Source of the DNA: Ktedonobacter robiniae
GTDB lineage: Bacteria > Chloroflexota > Ktedonobacteria > Ktedonobacterales > Ktedonobacteraceae
Assembly (NCBI RefSeq): GCF_016587375.1
Contig: NZ_BNJG01000002.1
Location: 868,001-932,000 of the forward strand
Length of the DNA stretch: 64,000 nt
Direction of reading: 5' to 3'
Below, piece by piece: positions 20,497-28,661 of this stretch. The translations under genes and the position numbers were made by a program. The notes beneath the pieces are model-generated. The model was not told where the DNA came from. It made no database searches and saw only the letters and a list, made by a program, of their open reading frames with translations. Every line of letters starts with the position of its first letter. Position 1 is the first letter of the stretch.

Positions 20497-21566
20497 GCCT
20501 GTCCTCCTCTTGTATCACGCCTCCCCTGGAAACGCTCTACCAGGCCGCTCAAGCCGTGGGGGAAGAAGATCAGGGCCAGCAGCAGGAGCAGGCCGTAGAT
20601 GCCCGTGGTCAAGGTCGCAACCTGGATCTGCATACTGCCCATGACCAGGGGATTGGGCAACTGGCCCAGGAGCAGGGGTAGGAAGCCGACGAAGAGCGCG
20701 CCCAGCACCGAACCAACGATCGAGCCCAGACCGCCTACTACGATCATCGCCAGGAAGGCAATCGTCTGGTCCGAACTGGACATCGAAGAACTGGCGGTCG
20801 TGGCCCAGGTGGCATAGAGCGCGCCCGCCAGTCCGGTCAGCACGGCGCTCACGACAAAGGCCAGGAGTTTATAGCGTGTGATATTAACTCCAAAGGCCTC
20901 GGCGGCGGCCTCGTCGTCGCGAATGGCAATCCAGGCCCGCCCCACCCGCGAGCGCAGCAGGTAGAAACTCAAAAAGAGCAGTAGCGCGACCACGGCCATA
21001 ATCAGGAAATAGAGCGCGCGGTCATCGCTTAGCCAGAGAGGGATCGTATTGAGATCGTAGTTCTGGCGGCCCGCGGCCTTGTCCCATAGATCGAGGAGTG
21101 AGCCTGTGATTAGCACCAGTCCCAGGGTCGCCACGGCGAGGTGCGCACCCGAGATACGCAGCGCGGGCCCCCCAATGATTACCCCCAGAATAGCCGATGC
21201 AATCATGGCTATAAGAATTCCCAGCCAGAAGGGACAGTTGAGATCATTGGTCGTCCAGGCCAGCATATAGGCCCCCACGCCAAAGAAGGCCGCGTTGCCC
21301 AGTGAGGGCTGAGCGGCATAGCCCGTCAGCACATTCTGGGCCAGGGCCGCGATGACAAAGATGCCAATCAGACTCACGCGATGCAGCTCAAAGTTAGCAC
21401 TGCCGCCGAAGAACCCATCATAGAGCGTGGGGAGCAGCAGGAGAAATAGCAAGAGACAGGCGCTGGCTATCCAGCCACACATGCGTCCCGAGAAGCGCCC
21501 GGCTGTCTCTGTCGGGACGGGCGAGAGCACGGGAGACCGGCCCTCAGCACGCTTTTTCATTGCCAT
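20493..21566 (-). CDS. livM: Branched-chain-type ABC transporter permease LivM
   Basis: A 357-residue inner-membrane permease with about nine or ten predicted membrane helices. The LivM landmarks are LTGYAAQPSLGNAAFFGVGAYMLA near the N-terminal third and the cytoplasmic coupling loop SRVGRAWIAIRDDEAAAEAFGVNITRYKLLAF. The C-terminal region is HGLSGLVERF. The first 30 residues are hydrophilic and cytoplasmic. It overlaps livG by four bases and follows livH by 26. Confidence 0.92.
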   Translation of the reverse strand: MAMKKRAEGRSPVLSPVPTETAGRFSGRMCGWIASACLLLFLLLLPTLYDGFFGGSANFELHRVSLIGIFVIAALAQNVLTGYAAQPSLGNAAFFGVGAYMLAWTTNDLNCPFWLGILIAMIASAILGVIIGGPALRISGAHLAVATLGLVLITGSLLDLWDKAAGRQNYDLNTIPLWLSDDRALYFLIMAVVALLLFLSFYLLRSRVGRAWIAIRDDEAAAEAFGVNITRYKLLAFVVSAVLTGLAGALYATWATTASSSMSSSDQTIAFLAMIVVGGLGSIVGSVLGALFVGFLPLLLGQLPNPLVMGSMQIQVATLTTGIYGLLLLLALIFFPHGLSGLVERFQGRRDTRGGQA

Positions 21567-21592
21567 AGCAAAATCTTCCTTGATTGGAACGG

Positions 21593-22510
21593 CTATACCC
21601 TGCGCAACAATGCGCGCCCAAGTAGCCCTTGAGGCCGTAGCAAGAGAACCAGCACAAAAGCCACGAAAATGAGCATCTCAACGATACTCCGGTCGCCAAT
21701 ATTCAGCGCCCCCAGCGTGTGGCCCGCGAGCAGCAGCGTTAGCAGGTTATCGACGACACCCACCAGGATACCACCCAGCAGGGCACCCAGCAGGCTTTCC
21801 AGGCCTCCCAGGACCGCGCCCACAAAGGCCAGCAACAGGATGGGGTCCATAAAACGCACCTCGATCAACTGCTGGCGGCTGGCCAGTAATATGCCAGCCA
21901 GGGCCGCGATAAGGGCCGCGAGCGACCAGACTAACAAGAAGATCAGGCCCACGGGGATGCCCATCAGGCGCGCCGTGGGGAGATTATCCGAGGTCGCGCG
22001 CATAGCAATGCCCAGGCTAGTACGGGTAAGAAAGAGGTTTAGCGCGAGCACGAGCACAACAGTTACCCCCACCACAAGCAGATCGATGAGCGAGAGGTAG
22101 AGGCCACCCGGATGGAGCGCCAGGCCCTCGAAAGGCGTAGAGAAGCGCACTGGAGAGGTAAGCTGAGGCCAGATAAGCTGCGCCACAGTCTCCAGCACCA
22201 GGGCCAGGGCCAGCGTCGCGATGGCCTTGGTAAAAATGGGAGCGCGCAACACAGGATGGGCAAAGCCTCGCTCCAGAAGCGCGCCAAAGAGCAGCGAGCC
22301 GAATAGGGTCAGCAGGGCCGCCAGCCAGAAGTTCAGGTGCGCCAGTGACATAAGCGCATACATAAAGCAGGTGCAGAACGAGGCGATGGCTCCATAGGCG
22401 AAATTGAGCACGCCCGTTGTGCGATAAATAAGCACGATGCCCAGGGCTAGCAGACCATACAGACAGCCCGTGACCAGCCCGGAGATGAGAACCTGGACCA
22501 ATGCAAGCAT
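21593..22510 (-). CDS. livH: Branched-chain-type ABC transporter permease LivH
   Basis: A 305-residue permease. LivH landmarks are LVTGCLYGLLALGIVLIYRTTGVLNFAYGAI at the N-terminus, the coupling loop TSLGIAMRATSDNLPTARLMGIPVG, and LGGLESLLGALLGGILVGVVDNL towards the end. First gene of the livHMGF-bdhA transcript. The start ATG at 22510 faces livK across a 209-base intergenic region that carries the predicted TetR operator, so both directions may be co-regulated. Confidence 0.92.
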   Translation of the reverse strand: MLALVQVLISGLVTGCLYGLLALGIVLIYRTTGVLNFAYGAIASFCTCFMYALMSLAHLNFWLAALLTLFGSLLFGALLERGFAHPVLRAPIFTKAIATLALALVLETVAQLIWPQLTSPVRFSTPFEGLALHPGGLYLSLIDLLVVGVTVVLVLALNLFLTRTSLGIAMRATSDNLPTARLMGIPVGLIFLLVWSLAALIAALAGILLASRQQLIEVRFMDPILLLAFVGAVLGGLESLLGALLGGILVGVVDNLLTLLLAGHTLGALNIGDRSIVEMLIFVAFVLVLLLRPQGLLGRALLRRV

Positions 22511-22569
22511 GGATGGTGTTCTCCTTTTACAGTAATCTCAAATCAATCCCTTTATACCCACTTCATCCC

Positions 22570-22598
22570 TTGACACAATTATCATTTATCTGTTATAT
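22570..22598 (+). promoter_or_regulatory. livK promoter
   Basis: TTGACA at 22570-22575, 17-base spacer and TTATAT (22593-22598) preceded by TG, a near-consensus promoter. The expected start, near 22605, lies within the palindrome 22603-22620. Confidence 0.6.
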
Positions 22599-22602
22599 GA
22601 TA

Positions 22603-22620
22603 CATGACTCAAGTGTCATG
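22603..22620. promoter_or_regulatory. Predicted TetR operator, copy 2
   Basis: Palindrome CATGAC-TCAAGT-GTCATG overlapping the proposed livK start site. Its 14-base core differs by one base from the site at 10867-10880 beside tetR. Confidence 0.6.
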
Positions 22621-22719
22621 TTTATAGTAATGTATCTTTTTATCTGGCTGACGTCAAGTATATTGAGGCGCATCCCACAAAGAGTGTGGGGGAGATCAAA
22701 GAGGAGGAAACCAGGCGAC

Positions 22720-23964
22720 ATGGGCAAATTATTTTTAAAAAGAGCATCATACCTGGGCAGGCGCAGATGGTACGCCACTCTGGGGCTGGCAACCATGCTT
22801 CTACTGATTTTGTCCGCGTGCGGCGGTAGTAGCGCAGCGGCAGGTGATAGCGGCAACGTTCCCGGAGTGACGAACGACACGATTACAATTGGCGGAGTAC
22901 TCGACACCACGGGCGCTATTAAGGTCATCTGTCAACCTATTTTGCAGGGCGACCAGCTCTATTTCGACAAGATCAATAAGGCTGGCGGCATCAATGGGCG
23001 CAAGATCAAGTTCGTGCAGGTCAGCGATAACGGCGATACAACGAAGACGCGTGACGCGGTACGCCAACTAGTTGAGCAGGACAATGTCTTTGGCATCTTC
23101 CAGGTCTGCGGTTCGGGTGCCGCCAATGTCGCCTCGGCCTATCTTGGCCCCAAGGGCATTCCCATGGTGGACCCGGTTGGCGGCGGCTCCAAGTTTACCG
23201 ATGCTCAGGGCAAGACGCTGCCCTGGATGTGGATGACGCAGCCCAACTACGGCGACGAGGGCCATGTCCTGGGCTACTACCTCACCAAGACGCTTAAGGC
23301 CCAGAAGGTGGCCCTGCTCTACGAAGATGATGTACTGGGTCTACAACAGAAGACAACCCTGGGCGAATCCTTGCAGAAGTATGGTGGTCAGCTCGTGGCC
23401 TCCACCGGCTATAAGGCGACCGACACTGACTTCTCGGCGGCAATCCAGACCCTGAAGTCCGCCAACCCTGATATCATCGTACTAAACGGCCTGCCAGGGC
23501 CTACCGCCAAGTTTGTTGCCGCCGCCGCGCAGCAGGGCTACCGTCCATCCCTGGGCTATCTCGCCAACTATCCCATGGCCGATAACTCCTGGGCGAAGGT
23601 GCTGGGCAAGGCGGGTGAAGGCATCTACGTCAGCGGCTATACCAGCACAAACACCCCGATTGGGCAGGAATACTTGCAGGCCACCAGCGGGGATAGTGTC
23701 TTCAGCGCCTACAAGTTCTATGGCTACATCAACGCCAAGATCTTTGTAGACGCGCTACAAAAGGCTGGCAAAGACCTGACCCGCGATAGCCTGCGCAAGG
23801 CACTCGATAGCCAGTTCAGCGGCTATGACACCGGCTTTGGTCCCTCGCTGACCTGGAGCGCCGATCACCACAGCGGCGTCAGTGACTTTATGTTCTTGCA
23901 GATCAAGAATGGCCAGCTCGCGCCCGTCAGTGACTTCATCAAGGCTTCCTCCATCTGGCCCTGA
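22720..23964 (+). CDS. livK: Branched-chain-type ABC transporter substrate-binding lipoprotein
   Basis: A 414-residue periplasmic-binding-type lipoprotein of the LivK/AmiC group (peripla_BP_6). A basic N-region and hydrophobic core lead to the lipobox LLILSACGG, with Cys34 as the lipidated residue. The mature part opens with VPGVTNDTITIGGVLDTTGA and contains NKAGGINGRKIKFV and the inter-lobe segment TDTDFSAAIQTLKSANPDIIVL. The start at 22720 has GAGGAGG upstream; an earlier open frame would add a false N-terminus before the signal peptide. Divergent from livHMGF. Followed by a strong terminator. Confidence 0.92.
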   Translation: MGKLFLKRASYLGRRRWYATLGLATMLLLILSACGGSSAAAGDSGNVPGVTNDTITIGGVLDTTGAIKVICQPILQGDQLYFDKINKAGGINGRKIKFVQVSDNGDTTKTRDAVRQLVEQDNVFGIFQVCGSGAANVASAYLGPKGIPMVDPVGGGSKFTDAQGKTLPWMWMTQPNYGDEGHVLGYYLTKTLKAQKVALLYEDDVLGLQQKTTLGESLQKYGGQLVASTGYKATDTDFSAAIQTLKSANPDIIVLNGLPGPTAKFVAAAAQQGYRPSLGYLANYPMADNSWAKVLGKAGEGIYVSGYTSTNTPIGQEYLQATSGDSVFSAYKFYGYINAKIFVDALQKAGKDLTRDSLRKALDSQFSGYDTGFGPSLTWSADHHSGVSDFMFLQIKNGQLAPVSDFIKASSIWP

Positions 23965-23999
23965 TCGCTCATACAACCATCGTCTGACGGTCCTGGATT

Positions 24000-24055
24000 A
24001 AGGGAGGGTATGAGTTGCGGATGTACACCCGCAACTCATACCCTCCCTTTTTGTC
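24000..24055 (+). terminator. Rho-independent terminator of livK
   Basis: A 21-bp perfect stem (24000-24020 with 24029-24049) around an eight-base loop, followed by a run of T. Confidence 0.88.
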
Positions 24056-24168
24056 TAATAGAATAGTCATGGAGCAACAAGATTTCCGCTTTTCCCTGTA
24101 GAGGGAGAATAATTTAGCACAACCCGAGAAAATCCCAGATAGGGTCATAATAGAAAGAGGAAAATTCA

Positions 24169-24711
24169 ATGGGAAAGATCGTTGCGACAGAGTATGTAAC
24201 CCTGGATGGCGTCATGGAGGCGCCCAATGAATGGTCCTTCCAGTTCTGGAGTGATGAGGCAGCGAAGTTTAAGCTCGATGAACTATTTGCCAGTGATGCG
24301 CTACTCCTGGGTCGTGTGACCTACGAGGGTTTCGCCGCAGCATGGCCCACCATGAAGGATGACGCAGGCTTCGCCGACCGCATGAACAGCCTCCCCAAGT
24401 ATGTTATCTCCACGACCCTCAAAGAGGCCACCTGGAATAATTCCACTGTGATCAGGGAGAACATTGCCGAAGAGGTAGCCAAAATCAAAGAGCAGACGAG
24501 CCAGGACATCCTGCTCTCAGGCAGCGCCGACCTTGTCAACGCGCTCGCGCAACATAACCTCATTGATGAGTACCGGATCATGCTCTACCCTGTCGTAGTG
24601 GGCAAAGGTAAGCGCCTCTTCCAGGAGGGTATCGACAAGAAGACGCTGCGCCTGGGTGAGGTCAAGACGTTTAGCTCTGGTGTCACTATTCTCTCCTACT
24701 ATCCCGCCTAA
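24169..24711 (+). CDS. Dihydrofolate-reductase-fold protein (RibD C-terminal type)
   Basis: A 180-residue protein of the family related to the reductase domain of RibD. It begins GKIVATEYVTLDGVMEAPNEW, has ALLLGRVTYEGFAAAWP, the strand PKYVISTTL, ILLSGSADLVNALAQHNLIDEYRIMLYPVVVGKGKRLF and a C-terminal TFSSGVTILSYYP. Members are stand-alone NADPH-binding proteins, usually of unknown substrate and often duplicated in this kind of genome; a second copy lies at 34291. The start has AAAGAGGAAA upstream. Monocistronic. Confidence 0.85.
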   Translation: MGKIVATEYVTLDGVMEAPNEWSFQFWSDEAAKFKLDELFASDALLLGRVTYEGFAAAWPTMKDDAGFADRMNSLPKYVISTTLKEATWNNSTVIRENIAEEVAKIKEQTSQDILLSGSADLVNALAQHNLIDEYRIMLYPVVVGKGKRLFQEGIDKKTLRLGEVKTFSSGVTILSYYPA

Positions 24712-24763
24712 AAGAGCCTTCAACAGTATTGAAAAAGCTAGGATAATATATTAAACTGTATGC

Positions 24764-25396
24764 ATGGAACATACGTATTCACCCAAACAATTTGGGAAAC
24801 TGATTGGCAAATCCGTCAATACCCTGCAAAAATGGGATCGCAAAGGCATCTTGCCCGCGTACCGGAGTCCGACGAATCGGCGCTACTACACGCATGAACA
24901 ATACTTGCAGTATCGCGGGTTGATTTCGTCTGAGCAGGGATTAGTGATTGCGTATGCCCGTGTGTCATCTCCCGGTCAGAAGAAGGATCTCACCATTCAG
25001 AAAGAAGCGTTGCGAGCCTACTGCGTGGAACATGGCATCAAAGTCGATCAGTGGATCGAAGATATTGGCTCCGCGCTTAACTACAAGCGCAAGGGCTTTC
25101 ATCAGATTATTGAACTCATCGAGTTAGGGCAGGTCAAGCGGCTGATCATTGGCTACCAGGATCGCTTTGTGCGCTTTGGCTATGACTGGTTTGAGCAGTT
25201 TTGCCAGCGGCACGGAACTGACATTACCGTGATTAACGGTGAAACCTTCTCCTCCGAAGAAGAACTCGTGCGGGATTTGATCGCCATTGTGACTGTCTTC
25301 TCTGCCCGCCTCCATGGTCTGCGCTCGCATAAAAATCTGATTCGAGCGGCGGCGCTGGGAAAGGACATCAAGGATGATCAAGGCACACAAGATTAG
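24764..25396 (+). CDS. tnpA: IS607-type serine recombinase (TnpA)
   Basis: A 210-residue transposase. The N-terminal MerR-like DNA-binding helix-turn-helix (residues 5-50: SPKQFGKLIGKSVNTLQKW then YRSPTNRRYYTHEQY) precedes a serine-resolvase catalytic domain with VIAYARVSSPGQKKDL. The nucleophile is the Ser in YARVSS (residue 68). The resolvase segment LIIGYQDRFVRFGYDWFEQF is intact. This domain order, HTH before catalytic, is specific to IS607 transposases. The frame is complete and overlaps tnpB, so the element may be active. Confidence 0.93.
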   Translation: MEHTYSPKQFGKLIGKSVNTLQKWDRKGILPAYRSPTNRRYYTHEQYLQYRGLISSEQGLVIAYARVSSPGQKKDLTIQKEALRAYCVEHGIKVDQWIEDIGSALNYKRKGFHQIIELIELGQVKRLIIGYQDRFVRFGYDWFEQFCQRHGTDITVINGETFSSEEELVRDLIAIVTVFSARLHGLRSHKNLIRAAALGKDIKDDQGTQD

Positions 25397-26537
25397 ACTC
25401 CATCCCACGCCTGAGCAGACCATCTACGTTGCCAAAGCCGCTGGAACCGCACGGTTCGTTTGGAACTGGGCCTTAGCTGAATGGAATCGGCAATACGAGG
25501 CCGGAGAAAAGCCGACAGCATTAAAGCTCAAGAAGCAATTCAACTCCATCCGGCGTGAGCACTTCCCCTGGACCTGGGAAGTCACCAAGAACGCCTCGGA
25601 TCAGCCGTTTCTTGATTTAGGCAAGGCGTTTACAGCGTTTTTTGAAGGCCGTGCCCGCCGCCCGAAGTTCAAAAGCAAAAAGCGCAGTAAACCGAGTTTC
25701 TATCTTGCTAATGATCAATTCGAGGTAGGCGATCATCGCATGTGGATCCCCAAACTCGGTTGGGTGAATATGGCCGAGAATGTGCGTTTTCAGGGCAAGG
25801 TGACAGGGGCACGGATCACGAAGACGGCAGACTGGTGGTTCGTGAGTATCCAGGTCGAACTGCCTAATGTGCTTCCAGAGAAAAAGCAAGCTGCCATTGG
25901 CATTGATGTGGGTCTCAACCACCTGGCGACCTTGAGTACAGGAGAGGAAATCGAGAACCAAGCTTTCCTCAAGACCGCCCTCAAGAAACTGCGCCGGGCC
26001 AACAAACGCTTACATCGCCGCAAACTCAGCTCAAAGAATCGGGAGAAAGCACGCAGGCAGGTAGCACGGTTCCATTATCGGATGACCTGTTTGCGCGATG
26101 ACGTGCTCCACAAGCTGACCACCCGGCTCGCGAACTGTTACGGGATCATCGGCATTGAGGACCTCAATCTCAAGGGCTTGCTGAAGAATCGCAAGCTCGC
26201 TCGGTCCTTCTCGGATGCGGCATTAGGCAAGCTCTTGTCGCTTTTGACAAGCAAAGTGGAGCAGCGCGGCGGGCAGGTGATCAAAGTGGATCGCTTCTTT
26301 CCATCAAGCAAAACGTGTCACTGCTGCGGCTGGAAATGGGAAAACATGCAATTGTCAGATCGGGTGTTTCTCTGTCAGAATGCCGAATGCGCGTATTGTC
26401 AATTTGAACAGGATAGAGATTACAATGCAGCTTTGAATATCCTGCATGAAGCCTTGTGCTTGATTGGGCTGATAGATCAAGCCGTCTCCGGTACTGGCTC
26501 GGACGAAGACGCAAACTTGGCTGTGGACGCGGGGTAA
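25374..26537 (+). CDS. tnpB: TnpB RNA-guided endonuclease of IS607 element
   Basis: A 387-residue TnpB (OrfB), the transposon-encoded, guide-RNA-directed DNA nuclease ancestral to Cas12. The RuvC-like triad is complete: Asp178 in GIDVGLNH, Glu262 in GIEDLNLKG and Asp349 in DRDYNAALNIL. The zinc-finger region has CHCCG and then a second, slightly unusual cysteine cluster (CQNAECAYC). The N-terminal helix-turn-helix with KAHKIRLHPTPEQ is standard. It begins inside tnpA. In this family the guide RNA comes from the 3' end of the gene and the following bases. Confidence 0.93.
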   Translation: MIKAHKIRLHPTPEQTIYVAKAAGTARFVWNWALAEWNRQYEAGEKPTALKLKKQFNSIRREHFPWTWEVTKNASDQPFLDLGKAFTAFFEGRARRPKFKSKKRSKPSFYLANDQFEVGDHRMWIPKLGWVNMAENVRFQGKVTGARITKTADWWFVSIQVELPNVLPEKKQAAIGIDVGLNHLATLSTGEEIENQAFLKTALKKLRRANKRLHRRKLSSKNREKARRQVARFHYRMTCLRDDVLHKLTTRLANCYGIIGIEDLNLKGLLKNRKLARSFSDAALGKLLSLLTSKVEQRGGQVIKVDRFFPSSKTCHCCGWKWENMQLSDRVFLCQNAECAYCQFEQDRDYNAALNILHEALCLIGLIDQAVSGTGSDEDANLAVDAG

Positions 26538-26650
26538 GACCAAAAGGCACAGGTTGTCTTGCGGCTCCTACGGAGGAAGCAGCAACAACGAAAGGTGTAG
26601 GAGAGCGGTGCTTGCATATGTTTTCCTACATTAATCGGAGCAGAATACCG
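26400..26650 (+). ncRNA. Candidate TnpB guide RNA (omega/reRNA) region
   Basis: By analogy with studied TnpB systems, the guide RNA should span the 3' end of tnpB and the non-coding right end of the element. The 110 bases after the stop hold a small hairpin (GGCTCCTACGGAGG region near 26563-26577). The boundaries are inferred from position, not from a recognised motif. Confidence 0.35.
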
Positions 26651-26659
26651 TAGCAGCAA

Positions 26660-26713
26660 TACGACATACAAAAAGGCCCGGGGCATTTGCCCCAGGCCTT
26701 TTTGTATGTCGTA
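26660..26713. terminator. Bidirectional terminator
   Basis: A 19-bp perfect stem (26660-26678 with 26695-26713) with an inner GGGGC/GCCCC stem. A AAAAAGGCC/GGCCTTTTT arrangement gives a T run in each direction. It separates the IS element from the convergent secreted-protein gene. Confidence 0.85.
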
Positions 26714-26718
26714 GGATT

Positions 26719-27543
26719 TTATTTGTTCAAGGTGGCAATGGCATAGCCAGGAGAGCCAACTGATACACCCCAGTCCTGGCCAGTAACAGTTCTAGAGGTA
26801 TCGCGAGCGCAGTCTGGCACGTTCAAAGCGAGGTCAGGGAGAGTTATCCATTCAAGGCTTCGATGGATCGAGCTACCATCTCCATACTGGCATTCGCCAA
26901 ACGCTTGATAATACAGGTGTGCTCGCGCCGGGGCGGGCGCGCTAACAAAGATGCGCGAGCCAGAGAGCCGTAAGGATAACCTCCGCTCAGCAGGTATTTG
27001 CGGGCTGACGTTAAATGCCAGGGTGGGAGTGTGATGGATAAAGGCATCGTTTGTGCTTACAATATCCCCACTTCTACTGGCTAACGATGCGCTCGCCTGG
27101 AGCGTTACAGCGCCGCTCGCGGTCATGGGCAGAAAATAATGGGTCGTCACAGTCTGATGAGGCTGAACCGTGACCTCCCCAAAGGCAGCACAGCCATGAG
27201 TAACCCCATTTTGTTCATGGGGAAGCTGAAAGTGTGGCTCGCCACCACCTTTTATAGAAAGTTTTACAGCTGCATTACAGAACAATGTAGAGTTGATGTC
27301 ACCCATGAGTGTGACAGGTTGGGAATTCTCATTAGTGAGGGACACATCGACAGGTAGTAATTCACTTAAGAAGATTGGTTCATTGGGGACATGTAAAGTT
27401 AGCTCGACCCCATTTGACCTGATGCTCGCGACGCGCTCCTGGGCGGGTGAGGCCGCCACAACCGTGGCGGATGTGGCAAAGATGCTTAATAGAACAAGCC
27501 AGAAGAGGATCTTTTTCGGCAAATAGAATTTCCCAATGTGCAT
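26719..27543 (-). CDS. Secreted protein of unknown function
   Basis: A 274-residue protein with a Sec signal peptide: basic MHIGKFYLPKK, hydrophobic ILFWLVLLSIFATSATVV, then a probable cleavage after VAA. The mature part is beta-rich, with alternating hydrophobic strands (VELTLHVPNEPIFLSELLPV, VSLTNENSQPVTLMG) like an Ig/DUF-type extracellular domain. Four Cys residues (FCNAA, HGCAAF, GECQY, VPDCAR) could form two disulfides. No enzyme motif seen. Monocistronic, ending at the bidirectional terminator. Confidence 0.6.
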   Translation of the reverse strand: MHIGKFYLPKKILFWLVLLSIFATSATVVAASPAQERVASIRSNGVELTLHVPNEPIFLSELLPVDVSLTNENSQPVTLMGDINSTLFCNAAVKLSIKGGGEPHFQLPHEQNGVTHGCAAFGEVTVQPHQTVTTHYFLPMTASGAVTLQASASLASRSGDIVSTNDAFIHHTPTLAFNVSPQIPAERRLSLRLSGSRIFVSAPAPARAHLYYQAFGECQYGDGSSIHRSLEWITLPDLALNVPDCARDTSRTVTGQDWGVSVGSPGYAIATLNK

Positions 27544-27876
27544 ATGAGTTCCTTCTCTTCTCTATACGCTTCAGAAATTACGCCTGGCGGCCAGCATAGA
27601 ATACTTAAGGCATATATAAAGCTTTTGATAATGTATAGATTATACGTCATATATCAGTGCAAAATGCACAAAGTTGGCTCAAACGCGGAGAAAGGGTGAA
27701 TGATACTTCCACCTGATGCATATTGGACGCCGAGGATAGACTTCTTGATTGACATACATTGATATAATTTAAATATCTGGATGTGGTTATTACCATTCTC
27801 ACCCCCGGCTATAGCCGCTATACACTTCTACATTATTGCCCGCTAGCTTAGCACCACGAAAGGACACACATATTTT
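27544..27876. other. AT-rich divergent intergenic region
   Basis: About 330 bases between the secreted-protein gene and the nitroreductase. It is AT-rich and contains TATAAT near 27766-27772, but no well-spaced -35 box could be found. No small ORF or RNA gene is evident. Confidence 0.3.
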
Positions 27877-28473
27877 ATGGAATTTTCCGATGTCGTACGC
27901 AAACGCCGCATGGTACGCCACTTTACCTCTGAGCCGGTCGCGCCCGAAACTGTTGAGCGCCTGCTGGCCCTGGCTCAACGTGCTCCCAGCGCGGGCTTTA
28001 CTCAGGGGCAGTCCTTTATCGTCGTGACGCGCGAGGAGATGAAGAATGCCATCGCCGAGTTGTGCGACGAGCAGGAATATGTCTCCTCTGGCTTCCATTC
28101 TTTTATTTCTGAGGCACCCGTGCTGGTCATTCCTTGCACAAGCGAGGCGGCCTATCATAGTCGTTACCAGGAGAGCGACAAGGTCGATGAGGATGGCGAG
28201 GAGATCGCCTGGCCCGTCCCCTACTGGCACATGGATATTGGCTGCTCGGTCATGCTACTGCTGCTAGCAGTTGTTGATGAGGGGCTGGCAGCGGCCTTCG
28301 CGGGCGTGCCCGCGCATAACTTTGCGCGCTTCCGCGAGTTACTGGGTATTCCGTCTGAGGTCACCCCTGTTGGCGTGATTCCCGTTGGGCACCCGGCACA
28401 GGACCGTCTCTCACCCTCGCTCAAACGCGGTCGCAAGGCAACCACGGACTTCATTCATCACGAGGGTTGGTAA
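27877..28473 (+). CDS. Nitroreductase family protein
   Basis: A 198-residue flavin-dependent oxidoreductase of the nitroreductase fold. The N-terminal FMN-phosphate site VVRKRRMVRHFTSEPV and the segment LALAQRAPSAGFTQGQSFIVV are diagnostic. A second conserved block is DIGCSVMLLLLAVVDEGLAAAF, followed by GIPSEVTPVGVIPVGHP. Substrate unknown; members reduce nitroaromatics, quinones or cobinamide-type intermediates. Own transcription unit with a strong hairpin right after the stop. Confidence 0.88.
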   Translation: MEFSDVVRKRRMVRHFTSEPVAPETVERLLALAQRAPSAGFTQGQSFIVVTREEMKNAIAELCDEQEYVSSGFHSFISEAPVLVIPCTSEAAYHSRYQESDKVDEDGEEIAWPVPYWHMDIGCSVMLLLLAVVDEGLAAAFAGVPAHNFARFRELLGIPSEVTPVGVIPVGHPAQDRLSPSLKRGRKATTDFIHHEGW

Positions 28474-28476
28474 AAT

Positions 28477-28526
28477 TAGATAGAAGATGGCGGGTGGGCA
28501 GATGCCCACCTGCCATCTTCTATCTA
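28477..28526 (+). terminator. Long hairpin after nitroreductase gene
   Basis: A 24-bp stem with one G-U pair and a very short loop, four bases after the stop codon. No T run follows, but position and strength suggest termination or 3'-end stabilisation. Confidence 0.65.
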
Positions 28527-28661
28527 GAATTGAAAAGCCCGGGAAATATGGATATTGTGCTAGCCATAGCAGAGCAAAATACAGTATATTATAGATAAAA
28601 AGCTGTGCTTTTAAAGGGATGCGTTGGGCATATCATTCAGAAAGGAGAAAGGAAAAGTCAG

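Larger units (their letters stand above)
24720..26650 (+). mobile_element. IS607-family insertion sequence (tnpA + tnpB)
   Basis: A serine-recombinase tnpA and a tnpB overlapping by 23 bases, the arrangement of IS607 elements. The ends are approximate: IS607 elements lack clear terminal inverted repeats and target duplications, and the termini cannot be fixed without an empty site. The right limit is placed before the terminator hairpin at 26660. Confidence 0.7.
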
